Below are positions 37,453-45,719 of a stretch of DNA of 64,000 nt, one piece after another. The notes beneath the pieces are model-generated. The model ran no database searches. It was not told where the DNA came from and saw only the letters and a list, made by a program, of their open reading frames with translations. Both the position numbers and the translations under genes were made by a program. The DNA comes from Aliiroseovarius zhejiangensis (GTDB lineage Bacteria; Pseudomonadota; Alphaproteobacteria; Rhodobacterales; Rhodobacteraceae), in NCBI RefSeq assembly GCF_014656375.1, contig NZ_BNCH01000001.1:620001-684000 (forward strand), given 5' to 3'. Position 1 is the stretch's first letter. Every line of letters starts with the position of its first letter.

Positions 37453-37652
37453 CGCAACACCTCTTCAAGGATTGCGAGGGCCCCAAGGCAATCGTCGATA
37501 TAGGCCTGCTCCTCGCCGTCCAGATCGTTCAGCTCCAGCCGGTTCAGAACCGCGTAAAGCGTGGCGCGGGCCTCTCGGGCAGCGCTTCGCAGGCTGACGG
37601 TGTCTTCCAGACGCGCCGTAGCGAAATCATCGCTGTGATAGTCAGGGGTCAT
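37449..37652 (-). CDS. Unknown small acidic helical protein
   Basis: 67 residues from ATG 37652 (MTPDYHSDDFATARLEDTVS). Strongly acidic and mainly helical (ARATLYAVLNRLELNDLDGE, then AYIDDCLGALAILEEVLR). The acidity could suit a DNA-mimic or inhibitor, which is speculative. It overlaps both neighbours by 4 bases (ATGA), so the four genes form one translational chain. Confidence 0.58.
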   Translation of the reverse strand: MTPDYHSDDFATARLEDTVSLRSAAREARATLYAVLNRLELNDLDGEEQAYIDDCLGALAILEEVLR

Positions 37653-37957
37653 CGGATTTCTCCCGCCTTGTGTTTCCAACGCGGGGCGATGTCCTTGAAC
37701 GGCACCGTAAAGGGCGGCAGCGCGTCAAAGCCGTTCGAGCTTTTGGCCACCTTCACCTTGGCGCAATCATCCTCAACGCTGAGGATCTCGACACAGAACA
37801 CACCGCCCAAACCTGACGGAACAACGATCTCCTTCAGCTCATGCCGATGCTTCCCGCAATAGACACAGGTGCTATAAAGCCCGTCGATGATGTGACCGCC
37901 GGTCGTGCGATCACAGTCGCAGGTCCAGAATTTTTGGGGCTGATATTTGTGAGCCAT
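37649..37957 (-). CDS. Zinc-ribbon-like leading-region protein
   Basis: 102 residues from ATG 37957, preceded by RBS AGGAGG. Two pairs of metal-ligand-like residues, CDCD near residue 13 and CVYCGKH near residue 30, suggest a small zinc ribbon, followed by a beta-rich part (GGVFCVEILSVEDDCAKVKV). First gene of the downstream leading-region operon and immediately behind leader copy A. No known family. Confidence 0.62.
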   Translation of the reverse strand: MAHKYQPQKFWTCDCDRTTGGHIIDGLYSTCVYCGKHRHELKEIVVPSGLGGVFCVEILSVEDDCAKVKVAKSSNGFDALPPFTVPFKDIAPRWKHKAGEIR

Positions 37958-37995
37958 TTGTGGCCTCCTTTTGGGTGCTGCGGTTGGGGCTTGGC

Positions 37996-38310
37996 TCCCC
38001 TTCCGCCGATGGGCTGCACACCGGCCAATCTGATCTGACCGAATACGCATGTATTCGGCGGAACAGAGTGGGTGGGGGCACAGCCCGACCCACGCCCCTG
38101 GAGCGGCCAGTCAATGGGTCAGAGCCAGCAACTGGTGCGGCCCGCAGCGCGCGCCGCGCGAGGACACGGGTTGCAGGCTTTGACGACGCGCCCGCGCGGC
38201 GCTTGCCCATTGACGGGACGCGGCAGGGATGTTGGGCGGACCAATCAAATTGAAAGAAGCCTGAAGGAGGTGAGCGGGCTGAAAGCCAGCCGATCCTCCG
38301 CACAGTCCGT
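37996..38310 (-). repeat. Duplicated leader, copy A (double hairpin)
   Basis: This segment lies upstream of the gene at 37957 and matches copy B at 39503-39835 in two blocks, about 37996-38118 and 38224-38310, with a divergent middle. The first block is roughly 85-90% alike by eye. It includes the exact palindrome CCGAATACGCATGTATTCGG (38039-38058) and a second hairpin with inner stem GGGC-ACA-GCCC, flanked by GTGGG and ACCCAC. A promoter active on single-stranded T-DNA is inferred. Confidence 0.75.
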
Positions 38311-38404
38311 TTCTAAGGGCGGCCCGTGCGCAGCAGCACGGGCCACAATTTTTCATCTGGTTCAAAATGCCTGCGCCCCGCCACATGAGGCGGGGCGCAG
38401 ACGT

Positions 38405-38584
38405 TTAAAGCTCAACACCGGCTTTCAAGTTGCCGTCCGGATCCAGCCAGGAACGGGCCTCGGCGCAATCCAAGCAAATACAGGAGCAACTGCCTTTAAC
38501 GATGACCGGCGCGAGAAAGATCACTGGGTTTGACGCGCCGCATTTGCGGCACGTCATTGGGGGCAGGATTGCTGGGCCGCTCAT
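38405..38584 (-). CDS. Small zinc-ribbon protein downstream of ardC
   Basis: 59 residues from ATG 38584, overlapping the ardC stop (ATGA). Contains CRKCG and CICLDC, a probable Cys4 zinc ribbon, in a beta-rich context (NPVIFLAPVIVKGSCSCI). No family name. Co-translation with ArdC points to a linked role in the leading region. Too short to judge more. Confidence 0.6.
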   Translation of the reverse strand: MSGPAILPPMTCRKCGASNPVIFLAPVIVKGSCSCICLDCAEARSWLDPDGNLKAGVEL

Positions 38585-39459
38585 GCTGCGGCCGCTTTCG
38601 ATTGACCTGCGGCTGCTAGGACAAAATCGGCTGCCTTCTGGGCCTCGGACGCCGCGCGAAAAATCGCCCGTTTGTCCTCTTTGAGAGCTTTCAACCACCC
38701 TTCGACATAGGCGGCGCTTTGGTCGAATTCCGGCGCGACGCCAATCTGGGCACCAAGGAAACAAGCGCCGATTTCCGCCACCAGCTCTTCAAAGGCGTAG
38801 GCCTCACGGTTGGCAAACTTCTTGATCCGCTCCAACCGCTTTTCGCTGCCGGTCCAATGGATCACCTCATGGGCCAACGTCCCATAATAGCCTGCCGCAT
38901 CGTGAAACGTGGCAATCGGCGGCATGTGGATGTGATCTTTGGCGGGGCTGTAATAGGCACGCGGGTCGTCGCTGGTGAGGATCTCCGCCCCTGTCCGGCT
39001 GAAAAACGCCTCAAGCTCTGGATCTTCCGCCGTCCCAAGGTCGCGGGGTTCCTCGGGCCGGATGTAGTAATCCTCCGGCAATCCCTCGATCTGATCCGCA
39101 TTGAACACGCGATAGGCGCGCGCATAGGGCAGCTCTTCCTCGATGCCCAACTCGTTCTCTCGGGTGAACGTCCCGTATTTGACCACGGTCGACGACGTTT
39201 CGCCTCTGCAGACCTGACCGCCCAGCTCTTGGGCCTGCTTGTAGGTCATCCAGCGGCTGGAAACATGGCCATGCTTGGCCGCCATGATCCAGAGCATCAG
39301 GATATTAATCCCGCGATACTCCTCCCCGTTGTGTCGGGTCGGCAGGGCAATGCCGGACGCGCTCCCTGTCCACGGCTTGCGCCACGGTGGCGTGCCTGCC
39401 TCGATCTCAGCAATAATGGTTTCGGTGACATGGGCGTAAACATCAAACTTCGGTGCCAT
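38581..39459 (-). CDS. ardC: ArdC-type antirestriction protein
   Basis: 292 residues. N-terminal ArdC ssDNA-binding domain (about 1-125: VYAHVTETIIAEIEAGTPPW, RKPW, YRGINILML, WMTYKQAQELGGQVCRGE) and a C-terminal zincin-like metallopeptidase domain with HEVIH at 197-201 and downstream ELVAEIGACF. ArdC binds single-stranded DNA and shields entering DNA from restriction. Strong RBS AGGAGG, same as for the gene at 37957. It is transcribed toward oriT from leader copy B. Confidence 0.92.
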   Translation of the reverse strand: MAPKFDVYAHVTETIIAEIEAGTPPWRKPWTGSASGIALPTRHNGEEYRGINILMLWIMAAKHGHVSSRWMTYKQAQELGGQVCRGETSSTVVKYGTFTRENELGIEEELPYARAYRVFNADQIEGLPEDYYIRPEEPRDLGTAEDPELEAFFSRTGAEILTSDDPRAYYSPAKDHIHMPPIATFHDAAGYYGTLAHEVIHWTGSEKRLERIKKFANREAYAFEELVAEIGACFLGAQIGVAPEFDQSAAYVEGWLKALKEDKRAIFRAASEAQKAADFVLAAAGQSKAAAA

Positions 39460-39502
39460 TTGTGGCCTCCTTGATCAAAGTGACGCGGGTGAGGCTTCGC
39501 GC

Positions 39503-39835
39503 CCCCTTCCGCCGATGGGCTGCGCCTCGGCCACCTGATCTGACCGAATACGCATGTATTCGGCGGAACAGAGTGGGAGAGGGCAAAGCCCGACCCACGG
39601 CCCTGAACGGGACTGTCAATCGGCCACATTTGCGAAGAAAATGTCTGCGCCAAAATCAGACGCCAATTTGACCCGCGAGGAATGGCTCGCTCGCGAGACA
39701 GGGGAAATTGGTGGCTGATTTTGGGGATGGACTAAGGTTGACCGCCACGGTCAGGGATGTTGGGCGGACCAAACAAAATGAGGGATGCCTGAAGCGGGGT
39801 GAGCGGGCCAACGGCCCGTTGAGCTCCGGTGCAGA
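39503..39835 (-). repeat. Duplicated leader, copy B (double hairpin)
   Basis: Second copy of the leader, here in front of ardC. It carries the same 20-base palindrome at 39544-39563. The second hairpin differs in sequence but keeps its shape: GTGGG, inner stem GGGC-AAA-GCCC, ACCCAC. The distal block beginning AGGGATGTTGGGCGGACCAA (about 39753) repeats that of copy A. With 39836-39963 this fills the 504-base gap between ardC and hsdM. Confidence 0.75.
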
Positions 39836-39963
39836 CATAATCACCACAAAAAACACAACCAGAAAGTGAAGTGTTTTTACGCTACCCCGTGATTTGCATG
39901 GTAAACGCCCGAGATTACGCATAATTTGCTTGCAATAATCTTGAGCAGTTGGGGGCAAATCCT

Positions 39964-42153
39964 TTGAACCAAAACCACGATAAACTTGTCGGCCTCATTT
40001 GGAGCATCGCCAACAAACTCCGCGGTCCTTACCGCCCCCCGCAGTATCGTCGTGTCATGCTGCCCATGACCGTGCTGCGGCGCATGGATCTGGTTCTCGC
40101 TCCAAACAAAGACAAAGTGCTCACCCAGTACGAAAAGCTGCAGGCCCAGGGCCACAGCGAAGAAGCGATTCACAAGATCCTCGGCAAGACCGCAACCGAT
40201 GACCGAGAGCAACCGCTCTACAACGTCAGCAAGTATGACTTTGAAAAACTTCTTGGTGATCCGAACAACATCGCGCGCAATCTGGTCACGTACATCGAAG
40301 GCTTCTCCCCCAAGGCCAAAGACATCTTCTCAAAATTCGGCTTTGATGCCGAGATCGAGAAGCTCGACAACGCCAACCGTCTGTTCATGGTGATCCAAGA
40401 GTTCGCCAAGCCCGAAGTTGACCTGCACCCCGACCGCGTCAGCAACCTGCAGATGGGCTACGTCTTCGAAGAGCTGGTACGCAAGTTCAACGAACAAGCC
40501 AACGAAGAAGCCGGGGATCACTTCACCCCGCGCGAGGTCATCCGACTGATGGCCCACCTCATGTACACGGAGGACGAAGACGTCTACACGCCCGGCATCG
40601 CGCGCACGATCTATGACCCAACCTGCGGGACCGGCGGCATGCTCTCGGTGTCCGAGGAATACATCCGCGAGCAAAACCCGCAAGCCAACCTCATCCTATA
40701 CGGCCAAGAATACAACGCCGAGTCCTACGCGATCTGCTGTTCAGACCTGCTCATCAAGGATGAACCGATTGACAACATCCACTTCGGTGACACGTTGGGC
40801 GACGGAAAATCTGAGGACGGCCACCCGGACAAGAAGTTCCACTACATGATGGCCAACCCGCCCTTCGGCGTGGAATGGAAAACCCAGCAATCCATCGTTC
40901 AGAAAGAGGCTGACGCGCTCGGCTTCTCGGGCCGCTTTGGCGCGGGAACGCCGCGCATCAATGACGGCGCGCTGCTGTTTCTCCAAACGATGATCAGCAA
41001 GATGCGTCCCAGCCCCGAGATCGGCGGCGACGGCTCCAAGATCGCAATCGTCTTCAACGGCTCCCCCCTCTTCACGGGCGACGCCGGTTCAGGCGAAAGC
41101 AACATCCGCCGTTGGATCATCGAGAACGATTGGCTCGACGCGATCATCGCGCTGCCGGACCAGATGTTCTACAACACCGGTATTTTCACCTACATCTGGA
41201 TTGTCTCGAACCGCAAACGGCCCGAGCGGCGTGGCAAGGTGCAGCTGATCGACGGCACCAAGCATTTCATGAAGATGCGCAAGAGCCTGGGCAACAAGCG
41301 CAACGAACTTGGCGACGGCGAGGATGGCAAGCCAGACCACATCGGTGAGATCACGCGCCTCTATGCCGCCTTCAAACACGACGACACCTCGAACGTCATC
41401 ATTGACGGCAAGACGAAAGAGCGGATTTGTTCCAAGATCTTTGACAACCGCGACTTCGGCTATCTCAAGATCACGGTCGAACGCCCGCTCAAGCTGAACT
41501 TCCAAGCCAGCGCGGAACGCATCGCGCGGCTTGCGGGCGAGACCGCCTTTGCCAAGCTGTCCGAAAGCAAGAAACGCAAGGACAGTGCGGTCATTGCGGC
41601 GGAGGAAGAGGCAGGCAAAGCGCTACAGGCCCAGATCATTGCCGTGCTGGAGGGCATGCCCGACACGCTGGTCAAGAACCGTGCTGACTTCATCAAAACG
41701 CTCAACGCCGCGTTCAAATCTGCAGGCATCAAGCTCGAAGCGCCGATCCGCAAGGCAATCCTTAGCGCGCTGTCGGAACGGGATGAGACCGCCGACACCT
41801 GCACAGATGCCAAAGGCAACCCCGAGCCGGATACCGAGCTGCGCGATACCGAACTGGTACCGCTGCCCAAGGATATCGAGCTGCCCATGCTGAACGCGGG
41901 CGAAGGCGAGCTGACGGATGATCAGCTGCCCGATCTCGTGCACGAACATGTTGAAATCTACCTCGCCGCCGAGGTGCATCCGCACGTGCCTGACGCCTGG
42001 GTAGACCACAAGAAAACCAAGATGGGATATGAAATCCCGCTCAACCGGCATTTCTATGTCTACGAGCCGCCGCGCAATTTGGAGGAGATTGAAACAGATA
42101 TCGCGGACGTCACCCGTGACATCATGGACATGCTTAAGGGGATCACCGCATGA
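39964..42153 (+). CDS. hsdM: Type I restriction-modification methyltransferase HsdM
   Basis: 729 residues from TTG 39964, with GGGGG eight bases upstream; a TTG at 39949 would overlap that RBS. N6-adenine methyltransferase. Helical N-terminal HsdM domain, SAM motif I DPTCGTGGM (about 218) and catalytic NPPFG (about 298). The C-terminal 200 residues are longer than in short HsdM proteins. ATGA overlap with hsdS. Divergent from ardC. Confidence 0.93.
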   Translation: MNQNHDKLVGLIWSIANKLRGPYRPPQYRRVMLPMTVLRRMDLVLAPNKDKVLTQYEKLQAQGHSEEAIHKILGKTATDDREQPLYNVSKYDFEKLLGDPNNIARNLVTYIEGFSPKAKDIFSKFGFDAEIEKLDNANRLFMVIQEFAKPEVDLHPDRVSNLQMGYVFEELVRKFNEQANEEAGDHFTPREVIRLMAHLMYTEDEDVYTPGIARTIYDPTCGTGGMLSVSEEYIREQNPQANLILYGQEYNAESYAICCSDLLIKDEPIDNIHFGDTLGDGKSEDGHPDKKFHYMMANPPFGVEWKTQQSIVQKEADALGFSGRFGAGTPRINDGALLFLQTMISKMRPSPEIGGDGSKIAIVFNGSPLFTGDAGSGESNIRRWIIENDWLDAIIALPDQMFYNTGIFTYIWIVSNRKRPERRGKVQLIDGTKHFMKMRKSLGNKRNELGDGEDGKPDHIGEITRLYAAFKHDDTSNVIIDGKTKERICSKIFDNRDFGYLKITVERPLKLNFQASAERIARLAGETAFAKLSESKKRKDSAVIAAEEEAGKALQAQIIAVLEGMPDTLVKNRADFIKTLNAAFKSAGIKLEAPIRKAILSALSERDETADTCTDAKGNPEPDTELRDTELVPLPKDIELPMLNAGEGELTDDQLPDLVHEHVEIYLAAEVHPHVPDAWVDHKKTKMGYEIPLNRHFYVYEPPRNLEEIETDIADVTRDIMDMLKGITA

Positions 42154-42845
42154 CTTATGAACCCTACCCGGCTTACAAAGATAGCGGCGCAGACTGGCTT
42201 GGCAAAATTCCAACTCAGTGGGAAGTTAAGCCGATCAAATTTTTCGCGACATATAACGACGAAGCACTACCAGATGGCACAGACCCGGATTTGATGCTGA
42301 ATTACGTCGATATTTCTAGTGTCAGCTTGGTCGAGGGCATTCAGAAAATAGAACAGGTAGAATTTGAAAAAGCTCCATCGAGGGCGCGCCGGATCGTCCG
42401 CGACGGCGACACAATCGTGTCGACAGTAAGGACCTACTTGAAGGCCATCGCACCGGTTCGCAGACCGATCGAAAATATGATCGTTTCGACTGGGTTTGCG
42501 GTAATTCGCCCCGACCGAACTATGAACCCCGACTATCTTGGCTATTTCATCCAATCCGAAGGCTTTGTTGGCGAAGTGGTCTCAAAGTCTAACGGTGTTA
42601 GTTATCCCGCAATCAACCCAGGCGATTTGGTTGGAATCTTAGGTCTCCGCCCACCGCTTGAAGAGCAGGCAGAAATCGTACGCTTTCTTGAAGAGAAAAC
42701 CGCAGAGATCGACAAGCTTTCCGGCAAACTTGGTTTGGAAAACTCCCCAAAAGGAAGCAATGGAGCAAGCTTAGGACGCCTGCTTCACGAGTATAGGAGC
42801 GCCCTAATCTCGAACGCAGTGACCGGTAAAATTAAGGTCGCGTAA
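42150..42845 (+). CDS. hsdS: Half-size type I specificity subunit HsdS
   Basis: 231 residues, about half the usual 400-450. One target-recognition domain (about 10-165: SGADWLGKIPTQWEVKPIKF to PAINPGDLVGILGLRPPLEE) is followed by one helical spacer (EQAEIVRFLEEKTAEIDKLS). It then runs straight to the conserved C-terminal motif LLHEYRSALISNAVTGKI. It may dimerise to give a symmetric target, or be the product of an internal deletion. Start overlaps hsdM, stop lies 2 bases from the next gene. Confidence 0.85.
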   Translation: MTYEPYPAYKDSGADWLGKIPTQWEVKPIKFFATYNDEALPDGTDPDLMLNYVDISSVSLVEGIQKIEQVEFEKAPSRARRIVRDGDTIVSTVRTYLKAIAPVRRPIENMIVSTGFAVIRPDRTMNPDYLGYFIQSEGFVGEVVSKSNGVSYPAINPGDLVGILGLRPPLEEQAEIVRFLEEKTAEIDKLSGKLGLENSPKGSNGASLGRLLHEYRSALISNAVTGKIKVA

Positions 42846-42847
42846 TT

Positions 42848-43197
42848 ATGACAGTAAATGCACAGGGCTACTTCAATCAGCTGCAGACACAGCTTTCAGA
42901 CAAATACTGCGTCTTGCCCAATGATGCTGGGCAAATGGTTCTCACTGAGAAGCCCGAACCGGAGTCCCCCAAGCAAACGGTTCGCTTCACGTTTTCGGGG
43001 ACAGCGCTCGCGGTGAAGCTGGATAAGTTTCAAGCGCCCCTGTTCCATTTTTTGGAAAACAAAGGGCATCCTTGGTCCAAGCGTTGTGACTTCGTCGTGT
43101 TTCATTGTCGACGCAACGCGGTGCGGGCCTATTGCATCGAATTCAAAACTGCGCGCACTAATATTCCGGTCGATAAAGTGATCCCGCAACTAAATGC
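42848..43197 (+). pseudogene. N-terminal part of a nuclease-like gene, cut by IS DNA
   Basis: About 117 residues from ATG 42848, 2 bases after hsdS. The segment CDFVVFHCRRNAVRAYCIEF followed by K shows the D...(E)xK spacing of PD-(D/E)xK nucleases. The host sequence ends around 43197 (after IPQLNA), where an IS256 fragment begins. I propose that 47342-47587, just before hsdR, is its missing C-terminal end. It probably belonged to the RM operon as an accessory restriction gene. Confidence 0.6.
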
Positions 43198-43610
43198 AGC
43201 TCGAACAGCCCGAACAGTGCCCGCTTGACGCGCCGGGTATTGGTGCCGGAGAGATAGACTGCGGCGATCAAGGCTTCGGCCTTCTTGGTCAACCGCTGGT
43301 AACGGGGCAGCGCTTTCGAGCGCCATTCCGTCACCTTGCCAGCGTCATCCTCGATCCGGGCCCGCGGCACCCTCACCGTTTCCGTCCCGAAGGTGCAGGT
43401 GAGCTGCCGTTCGCGGTGCCCGTGGCGATAGCCTTTCGCAGCTCCGTCGCCACGGTCGTAGCGCAGGCGACCAAGAAAGCTGGCGAGTTCCTCCTCAAAA
43501 ACGGCCTCGATGGTCGCGCGGACGTTCATCCGGAGCCGCTCCTCGATCGGATCGAACCCGGCCTCATGGGCCAGTAGCGAAAAGCTGGAAGTATCGGTAT
43601 TCTTGGTCAT
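43198..43610 (-). pseudogene. Truncated IS256-family transposase
   Basis: 137 residues of an IS256 mutator-type transposase N-terminus (GFDPIEERLRMNVRATIEAV, FEEELASFLGR, then RRVKRALFGLFE). Intact proteins are about 400 residues, so the catalytic part is lost at 43198. Start ATG 43610. Inactive. Confidence 0.8.
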
Positions 43611-43715
43611 GGCGTGATCTCCCTGGCGGTTGCCGCCGCCGGTTGGGTGGGTGGATGTTCACCCGGAGATTACGCCGCCTTCAAATTTCCACCAACTCCG
43701 AGACACGACCACAGC
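43198..43715. mobile_element. IS256-family remnant
   Basis: Comprises the truncated transposase plus about 100 bases upstream of its start to the element end near 43715, where AbiTii-like coding sequence begins. The other end, including its inverted repeat, is missing, so a deletion after insertion removed most of the IS along with host sequence. Confidence 0.65.
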
Positions 43716-44060
43716 AGATGAGTTCATGACAGACCTGCTCAGCACGGCTCGTGTTGCGCAGTCAATTGGTAGCCTCCGTGACTTGGTGTCTCGTGAAGGG
43801 AATGGCCTTTACCATTTCCCAATCCCTACAGAAATAGTCAATGAAATTAATAAGTTGATGAATATACAGACCCCTCGCATGGTTGTTCAAATTCCTCGTG
43901 GTGGAATCGTGGGTATTTTGGATTTTGTTCGCAACAAAGTCCTGGACTGGTCAATCGAAATGGAACGAAGCGGAGTGTTGGGCGATGGTTTCACGTTCAA
44001 TGCAACCGAGGTAGAGAGCGCGAAAACGGTCATGACAACATTTAACAGCGGTTCTCCAGG
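43716..44060 (+). pseudogene. Fragment of an AbiTii-like abortive-infection gene
   Basis: About 115 residues in frame without their own start: VAQSIGSLRDLVSREGNGLY, FPIPTEIVNEINKL, then GGIVGILDFVRNKVLDWSIE. The last block matches the GILDTVRNxxLDxxLELE pattern of AbiTii domains. The N-terminal half is lost at the IS256 junction, and the frame enters unrelated sequence after about 44060. It is non-functional debris of a phage-defence gene. Confidence 0.6.
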
Positions 44061-44484
44061 GCCGGTTGCTGCCATATGGTTGAAAAAATCCGGCACGGCG
44101 TCGGCCGCCGCCGCCTCGTCAAGACCGTCTAATTCTGGGAAGGACAGGATACACTCGATCGACAGCGTCGCTCCAGGATCGAGCTCGGTTTGGTCAGGCC
44201 TAAGCGCGCATCATCGCGGTTCTTTCTCCGATGCCGCTGGAGGGCGGCACCAATTCATTGCCCGGCCTTGTCGGCTGCGCGGGCTCAGCGGTGGTCTTGC
44301 GCCCCTATCGGTCTGTTCCGACGGAACGTCAGGAATGCCCTGCGAAGCCACGAAACAGCGAAACTTGTCAGGCCCGGACACCCATTCGCGGTGAGGACGG
44401 CCCTTGGACGAACATAATGGCGTTGGGGCGGCAATTACAATGGGGAAATTTCGGCAGGCCCGCGCAGCGGGGATGCGGCGCGAG
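44061..44484. other. Scar region without recognisable gene
   Basis: About 420 bases between the AbiTii fragment and the secreted-protein gene. The open frames here lack coding character, and no repeat, tRNA or promoter stands out. It probably records further IS-mediated rearrangement. Confidence 0.4.
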
Positions 44485-45633
44485 TCATGGGCAGTTGGCG
44501 GCCAGCCAGTCCTGCAGCACTCCGACCTCTCGGCCATAGGCCGCAGCTTCCTCGGCGGCTTGGTTCTCGGGCACCTGCAGCCAAGCATAAAAGCTCGAAC
44601 GCGGCGCAGAAATACCGTCGACCAAGACACCCACGAACGGATCGACGTTATCCCAGTTGATGATACGCCCGTCGGGAGCCGTATAGGTCGGCGGCTTGTT
44701 CCAACGGCGGCAGGACTCGCGGTGCGTGGCCTCATGCGTGAAAGCGCCCTTGATAATGATTGCCGGCTGGCAGCTTTTGGCCACGTCAGCGGGTTCCATC
44801 ATCTTGATCTTGCAACTGACAGGGTCGACCTGCGCATAGGCGCCCGGCTGTGTCCTTGCGCCAGCGCTGCGATCGCCCGCATTCAACTCGCCTTGCGGAA
44901 CTATCTCTTCGGGCGCGGGCGGTGCCCCGCCCGTGGCCGTACTCGCCAGGGTCAGGTCATCATAGCTGTAGCGCGGCTTGTCGCCACCAAAAGCGTGAAG
45001 CCTGCGATTGTCGTCCATCCAGAAATTCTCGCCTGGACCGCTGCCGCGCAACCCTTCGGCGCGGGCCTGGGCGATCAGCGCCTTGTCCTCGTAGGACGCA
45101 AGGCGCGACTCCAGGAAATCGAGCTCCTCGCGCACCTTGGCGCACATGCAGGCCGCCGCCCTGCCCTGCCCCTGCAATTCCATCGGCAGCTTGCGGTTGG
45201 GCTTGCCCATCGTGGACATGGCCGGGGGCAGCGTGATCTCGAGGGTGAAGCCCTCGGTCATCGCAAAGCTCGCCTCCAGTTGCGCCGTATACTCGCCGCT
45301 CGACATGTCCAGGGGCGGCGGCGCGGCTGTCAGCTCGTAGAGGAACGGCCCGCCGAAGGGCGACGGCTCGGCCCCCGACCAATAGCCCGTGCCGGCGGAG
45401 CAATGCAGGATCACGTCCACGTCCGGCCCGTCGAACCGCTTGGCCTGGATGCGCATCTGCGTGGGACAGGCGGCCGCGTCGCCATCGACATAGCTGAGTG
45501 TCAGCGGCTCGGACGTGCCGTACACGCCTTCGCTGGGCAGAGGGTTGCAGCCGCAGCCCTCCGCCAGGGCGGCCCCCGCCCACAGGATCACCGCCACAGA
45601 CAGGCCGGCCCGCATCGCACCAGTCATCCCCAT
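44485..45633 (-). CDS. Secreted protein with HExxH motif, putative metallopeptidase
   Basis: 382 residues from ATG 45633, RBS AAGGAGGG. Signal peptide (AGLSVAVILWAGAALAEG, cut near residue 23) then a cysteine-rich start (CGCNPLP). A beta-rich half is followed by a C-terminal domain bearing GAFTHEATHRESCRRW. HEATH at 300-304 fits the zincin HExxH signature, with more acidic residues downstream. No family recognised. It could be an exported protease or toxin. It lies between IS fragments, so it arrived with them. Confidence 0.6.
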   Translation of the reverse strand: MGMTGAMRAGLSVAVILWAGAALAEGCGCNPLPSEGVYGTSEPLTLSYVDGDAAACPTQMRIQAKRFDGPDVDVILHCSAGTGYWSGAEPSPFGGPFLYELTAAPPPLDMSSGEYTAQLEASFAMTEGFTLEITLPPAMSTMGKPNRKLPMELQGQGRAAACMCAKVREELDFLESRLASYEDKALIAQARAEGLRGSGPGENFWMDDNRRLHAFGGDKPRYSYDDLTLASTATGGAPPAPEEIVPQGELNAGDRSAGARTQPGAYAQVDPVSCKIKMMEPADVAKSCQPAIIIKGAFTHEATHRESCRRWNKPPTYTAPDGRIINWDNVDPFVGVLVDGISAPRSSFYAWLQVPENQAAEEAAAYGREVGVLQDWLAANCP

Positions 45634-45719
45634 CGCACCCTCCTTGCGGGGGCGGGCAAGGGCGCGGCCCCCTCTACCCGACATTCCCCAAGTGGCCTGC
45701 CGCTTGACTTCAAGATCGC

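Noticed and set aside
39656-39958. Minus-strand frame upstream of ardC
   Set aside because: It lies in the duplicated leader; both leader copies are conserved as DNA structure rather than as protein.
43630-44394. Single 254-residue gene
   Set aside because: The frame joins IS256 end sequence, an AbiTii fragment and unrelated DNA, so it is a chimera of debris rather than a gene.
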